Source: Hyphomicrobiales bacterium
GTDB taxonomy: Bacteria; Pseudomonadota; Alphaproteobacteria; Rhizobiales; Rhizobiaceae
Assembly (NCBI GenBank): GCA_900471515.1
Contig: UCFC01000044.1
Location: 1-63,852 of the forward strand
Length of the DNA: 63,852 nucleotides
Reading direction: 5' to 3'
Shown here: piece after piece, positions 61,336 through 63,852 of the stretch
How the letters are laid out: every line of letters starts with the position of its first letter
Numbering within the stretch: position 1 is the stretch's first letter
The notes under the pieces: generated by a model
What the model was told of the DNA's origin: nothing
Databases searched by the model: none
Seen by the model: the letters and a program-made list of their open reading frames with translations, nothing else
Position numbers and translations under genes: made by a program

Positions 61336-62919
61336 ATGCAAGCGAAGAGTGGAATAGTGTCAAGGTCAATTTCCTCCGTACCGTCGCCGCGGTCTGCCGG
61401 TTTCCTCGCAAAGGTGCTGATGATCTTTTCGATGGCCGTCGCGATTGTCGCGGTCGACTCGGTCAACGCCGAAGCGGAAGCTGCAAATCCGAAATATGCC
61501 GGTATCGTCGTCGATGCGCGGACGGGAAATGTTCTCTACAGCGAGAATGCCGACCGCCTGCAATATCCGGCGTCGCTGACGAAGATGATGACCCTTTACC
61601 TGACCTTCGAGGCGCTTGAGCAGGGCCGTATCCGCCTCGATACGCCCGTCCCCTTCTCTGCTCATGCCGCAGCCCAGGCGCCGACCAAGCTCGGTGTGCG
61701 CGCCGGCAGCACGATAACGGTCGAACAGGGCATCCTCGGCCTCGTGACCCTGTCCGCCAACGATGCCGCAACCGCGCTCGGCGAAATGCTCGGCGGTTCT
61801 GAGGAGCGTTTCGCCCAGATGATGACGGCCAAGGCCCATGCGCTCGGCATGACGCGCACGACCTATCGCAACGCCAACGGCCTGCCGAACACCGCGCAGA
61901 TGACGACGGCCCGCGATCAGGCGCGTCTCGGCATCGCCCTTCGCCAGCATTTTCCGCAATATTACGGCTACTTCAATACGCGCGCCTTCAAGTTCGGCAA
62001 CCGCGTGATCCGCAGCCATAACCGCCTTGTCGGCTCCGTGCGCGGCGTCGACGGCATCAAGACCGGTTATACCCGCGCTGCCGGCTTCAATCTGGTCAGC
62101 TCCCTGCAGATCGACGGCAAGTCGATCGTCGGCGTGGTTCTCGGCGGCGCATCCACGCCCGCCCGCGACGCGCAGATGCGCAGGCTGCTTGCCACCTACC
62201 TGCCGAAGGCCTCCACCAGCGGAGGCGCGCTCGTCGCCCAGGCAAAGCCCATGCCCGAGATGATCGAGACGCCTGCTCCGGTCTCTCCTGCCAAGGTCGC
62301 CAAGATGGCTGAAAAGAAGACGATCGCCGCCAGCCAGCCGCCCGTCGCGGCTGCCGCTGCCGATCTTGGCCTGCCGCACAAGGGTCCGCTGCCGGACAGC
62401 CGCTATCAGGCGGCAGGCACGGAAGTCGCCTATGCCGAGACCGCCGCACCCAGGACGGATAATCCCCTGCTGGCGCAGCCGATGCCGTCTCCGACCAAGG
62501 TCAAGACCGTCGCGATCAAGCAGCAGCAGGAACAGGCTTCCGTCGCCGTGCCGACGCCCGCACCCGCCTATATGCCGCCGGAACAGGGGGATACGTCCGT
62601 CGACGAGCTGACGACCGCCTCCACCAAGGTTGCGCCCGCCAAGGATGCCGTCGTCAAGGACATGCCGCAGCCGTCGGGCTGGGTCGTCCAGATCGGCGTC
62701 TCCTCCAGCCGCGAAATGGCGATGGACCTTCTGGCCAGCGCCAAGGCCAAGGGTGGCAAGGCGCTGAGCTCCGCCAAGCCCTTCGCTGTCGCCTATGCCA
62801 ATGACGGCGATCAGGTCTATCGCGCCCGCTTCGGCGGCTTCGATGACCAGCGAGATGCGGTCAACGCCTGCAAGGCCCTGAAGAAGGCCGGCGTCAAGTG
62901 CTGGGCGGCCGCCCAATGA
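61336..62919 (+). CDS. D-alanyl-D-alanine carboxypeptidase with SPOR domain
   Basis: The 527-aa protein has an N-terminal signal segment and a penicillin-binding class S11 domain. SLTK holds the nucleophile Ser, SANDAA is the SxN motif and KTGYT is the KTG motif. A Pro/Ala/Lys linker (~residues 290-440) follows. A C-terminal SPOR domain (GWVVQIGVSSS..ARFGGFDD..CKALKKAGVKCW) binds denuded septal peptidoglycan. It trims stem peptides at the division site. The ATG at 61336 is preferred; an ATG at 61228 is also open. Confidence 0.93.
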   Translation: MQAKSGIVSRSISSVPSPRSAGFLAKVLMIFSMAVAIVAVDSVNAEAEAANPKYAGIVVDARTGNVLYSENADRLQYPASLTKMMTLYLTFEALEQGRIRLDTPVPFSAHAAAQAPTKLGVRAGSTITVEQGILGLVTLSANDAATALGEMLGGSEERFAQMMTAKAHALGMTRTTYRNANGLPNTAQMTTARDQARLGIALRQHFPQYYGYFNTRAFKFGNRVIRSHNRLVGSVRGVDGIKTGYTRAAGFNLVSSLQIDGKSIVGVVLGGASTPARDAQMRRLLATYLPKASTSGGALVAQAKPMPEMIETPAPVSPAKVAKMAEKKTIAASQPPVAAAAADLGLPHKGPLPDSRYQAAGTEVAYAETAAPRTDNPLLAQPMPSPTKVKTVAIKQQQEQASVAVPTPAPAYMPPEQGDTSVDELTTASTKVAPAKDAVVKDMPQPSGWVVQIGVSSSREMAMDLLASAKAKGGKALSSAKPFAVAYANDGDQVYRARFGGFDDQRDAVNACKALKKAGVKCWAAAQ

Positions 62920-63031
62920 GCGATCTGGCGCTGCTTATGACTGATGTGGCAGCGCCCCTGCCTGCCGGCTGCGGCATTCGCGCCGCCGGCAGTCGATCCT
63001 AGTTCGGTTTGTATTGCGTACGAGGAAGATG

Positions 63032-63307
63032 ATGTCGATCAACGAGAATGTACCAAATGCGCCTTCAGGGCGCCGGGCGGTCAACAAGGGCCGCACCGGC
63101 CTGCATCCGTTGCACGAGGCAGCATTGCGTCTGGCTGAAATCGGCCTGCAGCGCCCGAAGGCGAAATCGGCCAAGACCCGCGATCTCATCAACCTGCTTC
63201 TGTGCCACGGCGCACGCGCCTGGCGCTATTCGCAGCCGGAGGCGCATATTCACCTGCACATCACGTCGCCCGACGGCCATTCGCCGGTCGTGCTGCGCCT
63301 GCGGTAA
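63032..63307 (+). CDS. Conserved small hypothetical protein
   Basis: A 91-aa basic protein. It reads MSINENVPNAPSGRRAVNKG, then LHEAALRLAEIGLQ and a C-terminal beta part (HLHITSPDGHSPVVLRLR). GAGGA lies six bases before the ATG at 63032. The family is not known to me. Confidence 0.6.
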   Translation: MSINENVPNAPSGRRAVNKGRTGLHPLHEAALRLAEIGLQRPKAKSAKTRDLINLLLCHGARAWRYSQPEAHIHLHITSPDGHSPVVLRLR

Positions 63308-63344
63308 GCGCGGTTCAAGAAACTGCAACGCAAGACGGACGCTT

Positions 63345-63782
63345 TCAGAGCAGGCCGAGTTCCGACAGCTCGCGGCGAAGATCCGCGGGCATTTCCGTAA
63401 TGCCGGCGCCGAGACTGTCGATATCGCGCGGTACGTCCTCATCGGGATAGTAGCGCCAGCCCTGGAAGGCCCGCTTCGGCTGTACCGCGGTTTCGATGAC
63501 TTCCGGACCAAGCACCAGATGGCAGCGGCCGATCCCCTCTCCGTCCGTAAATGTCTGGATGTCGAGAATCTTCTGTCGCGCCTGCACCTGTCCTTTGATG
63601 ACCCAATAGAGCGAACCGCCGTCGAGCAGTTCTTCCACGCGCTTCGGCACCATGCGGGTCGTGTGGACCGAGTGCGGTTCCATTCCGGCGGCGATGGCGC
63701 GCAGCGAGCGCTCGGCCACCCATTCGCGCAGGTCTTCGATCGAGTCGCAGCCGACGCAGAGCTTGATGAGATTCAGTGCCAT
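63345..63782 (-). CDS. DUF1489 family protein
   Basis: The 145-aa protein matches the DUF1489 family of alphaproteobacteria: MALNLIKLCVGCDSIEDLREW, TTRMVPKRVEELLDGGSLYW, VIKG and GRCHLVLGPEVIETAVQPKR. Its function is unknown. It runs convergently to the 91-aa gene. The family begins exactly at this ATG. Confidence 0.92.
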   Translation of the reverse strand: MALNLIKLCVGCDSIEDLREWVAERSLRAIAAGMEPHSVHTTRMVPKRVEELLDGGSLYWVIKGQVQARQKILDIQTFTDGEGIGRCHLVLGPEVIETAVQPKRAFQGWRYYPDEDVPRDIDSLGAGITEMPADLRRELSELGLL

Positions 63783-63821
63783 GCTGCCGTTGAAATCCTT
63801 TTGGCCGGCAGCGTCAAGCGG

Positions 63822-63852
63822 CTAAAGCATGTCGCGCAAAAGTGTGCAGCGG
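63822..63852. repeat. Rhizobial intergenic repeat, cut by the window end
   Basis: Identical over 31 bases to 29032-29062, beginning CTAAAGCATGTCGCGC. It lies just upstream of the DUF1489 start; the hairpin's second arm is beyond the window. Confidence 0.75.

Noticed and set aside
1..63852. CRISPR arrays, retrons, reverse transcriptases or toxin-antitoxin pairs
   Set aside because: None is visible. The only regularly spaced repeat is the hairpin array at 54948, which has no unique spacers.

Overview
The window comes from the chromosome of a GC-rich alphaproteobacterium, most likely a member of the Rhizobiaceae (Rhizobium, Shinella, Ensifer or Agrobacterium group). This rests on the gene families (DUF1489, DUF2336, PAS_5, BTLCP and DUF883 proteins, and rhizobial-type flagellin), on general-stress (EcfG/RpoE2-type) promoters, and on a short intergenic repeat with a GCAAAA..TTTTGC hairpin core that recurs across the window. 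No genus is claimed.

Positions 1 to about 10904 hold an integrated mobile element, and its left end lies outside the window. At its right end is a tyrosine integrase next to a 64-nt copy of the 3' half of a tRNA-Ser(UGA) gene, the attachment-site copy. Leftward, all on the minus strand, run an AlpA-like DNA-binding protein, a tightly overlapping operon of small proteins, a glycosyltransferase and a VapE-type replication ATPase. Then come a repeat-rich noncoding gap, a 155-aa protein, a 37-aa membrane peptide and a 904-aa virion-type protein with a lysozyme-like domain. Last are a low-GC exported protein, a serine recombinase and a second exported protein. No capsid, portal or large terminase gene is visible, so the element is either satellite-like or a deleted prophage. 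Exact 13-bp direct repeats bracket the three-gene virion cassette.

Positions 10905 to 63852 are core chromosome. In order: an LhgO-like oxidase; an orphan long flagellin; two stress membrane proteins (GlsB, DUF883), each with an EcfG-type promoter; the ppiD-trpD-trpC-moaC-moeA operon (periplasmic folding, tryptophan and molybdenum cofactor); a MarR/Bcr-CflA efflux pair with a palindromic operator; a methyltransferase; a Tat-exported hydrolase; a DEAD-box helicase; and a FecR/CHASE2-cyclase signalling pair. Two divergent citrate synthase paralogues follow, one fused to a helix-turn-helix and with a perfect palindrome between them. Then tpiA-secG-pyrG, an exported esterase, parE, a phytase-like protein, an AI-2E family permease, a GNAT enzyme, DUF2336, flavin reductase/nitroreductase, an acyltransferase and thrS.

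The right third carries a large Sel1-repeat protein, an IscU-like/yidD/DUF1697 operon, folE-hisI, and a patatin phospholipase. A five-unit tandem array of hairpin repeats lies between the patatin gene and a convergent CBS-domain gene. Beyond are a rhomboid protease, PAS_5 and tandem-PilZ proteins, prolyl aminopeptidase, a BTLCP cysteine protease, a D,D-carboxypeptidase with a SPOR domain, and DUF1489. Most of this half is housekeeping. The points most worth a second look are the satellite-like element and its repeats, the HTH-citrate synthase pair, the hairpin array, and an orphan U-tract terminator beside the rhomboid gene that may end a small RNA.
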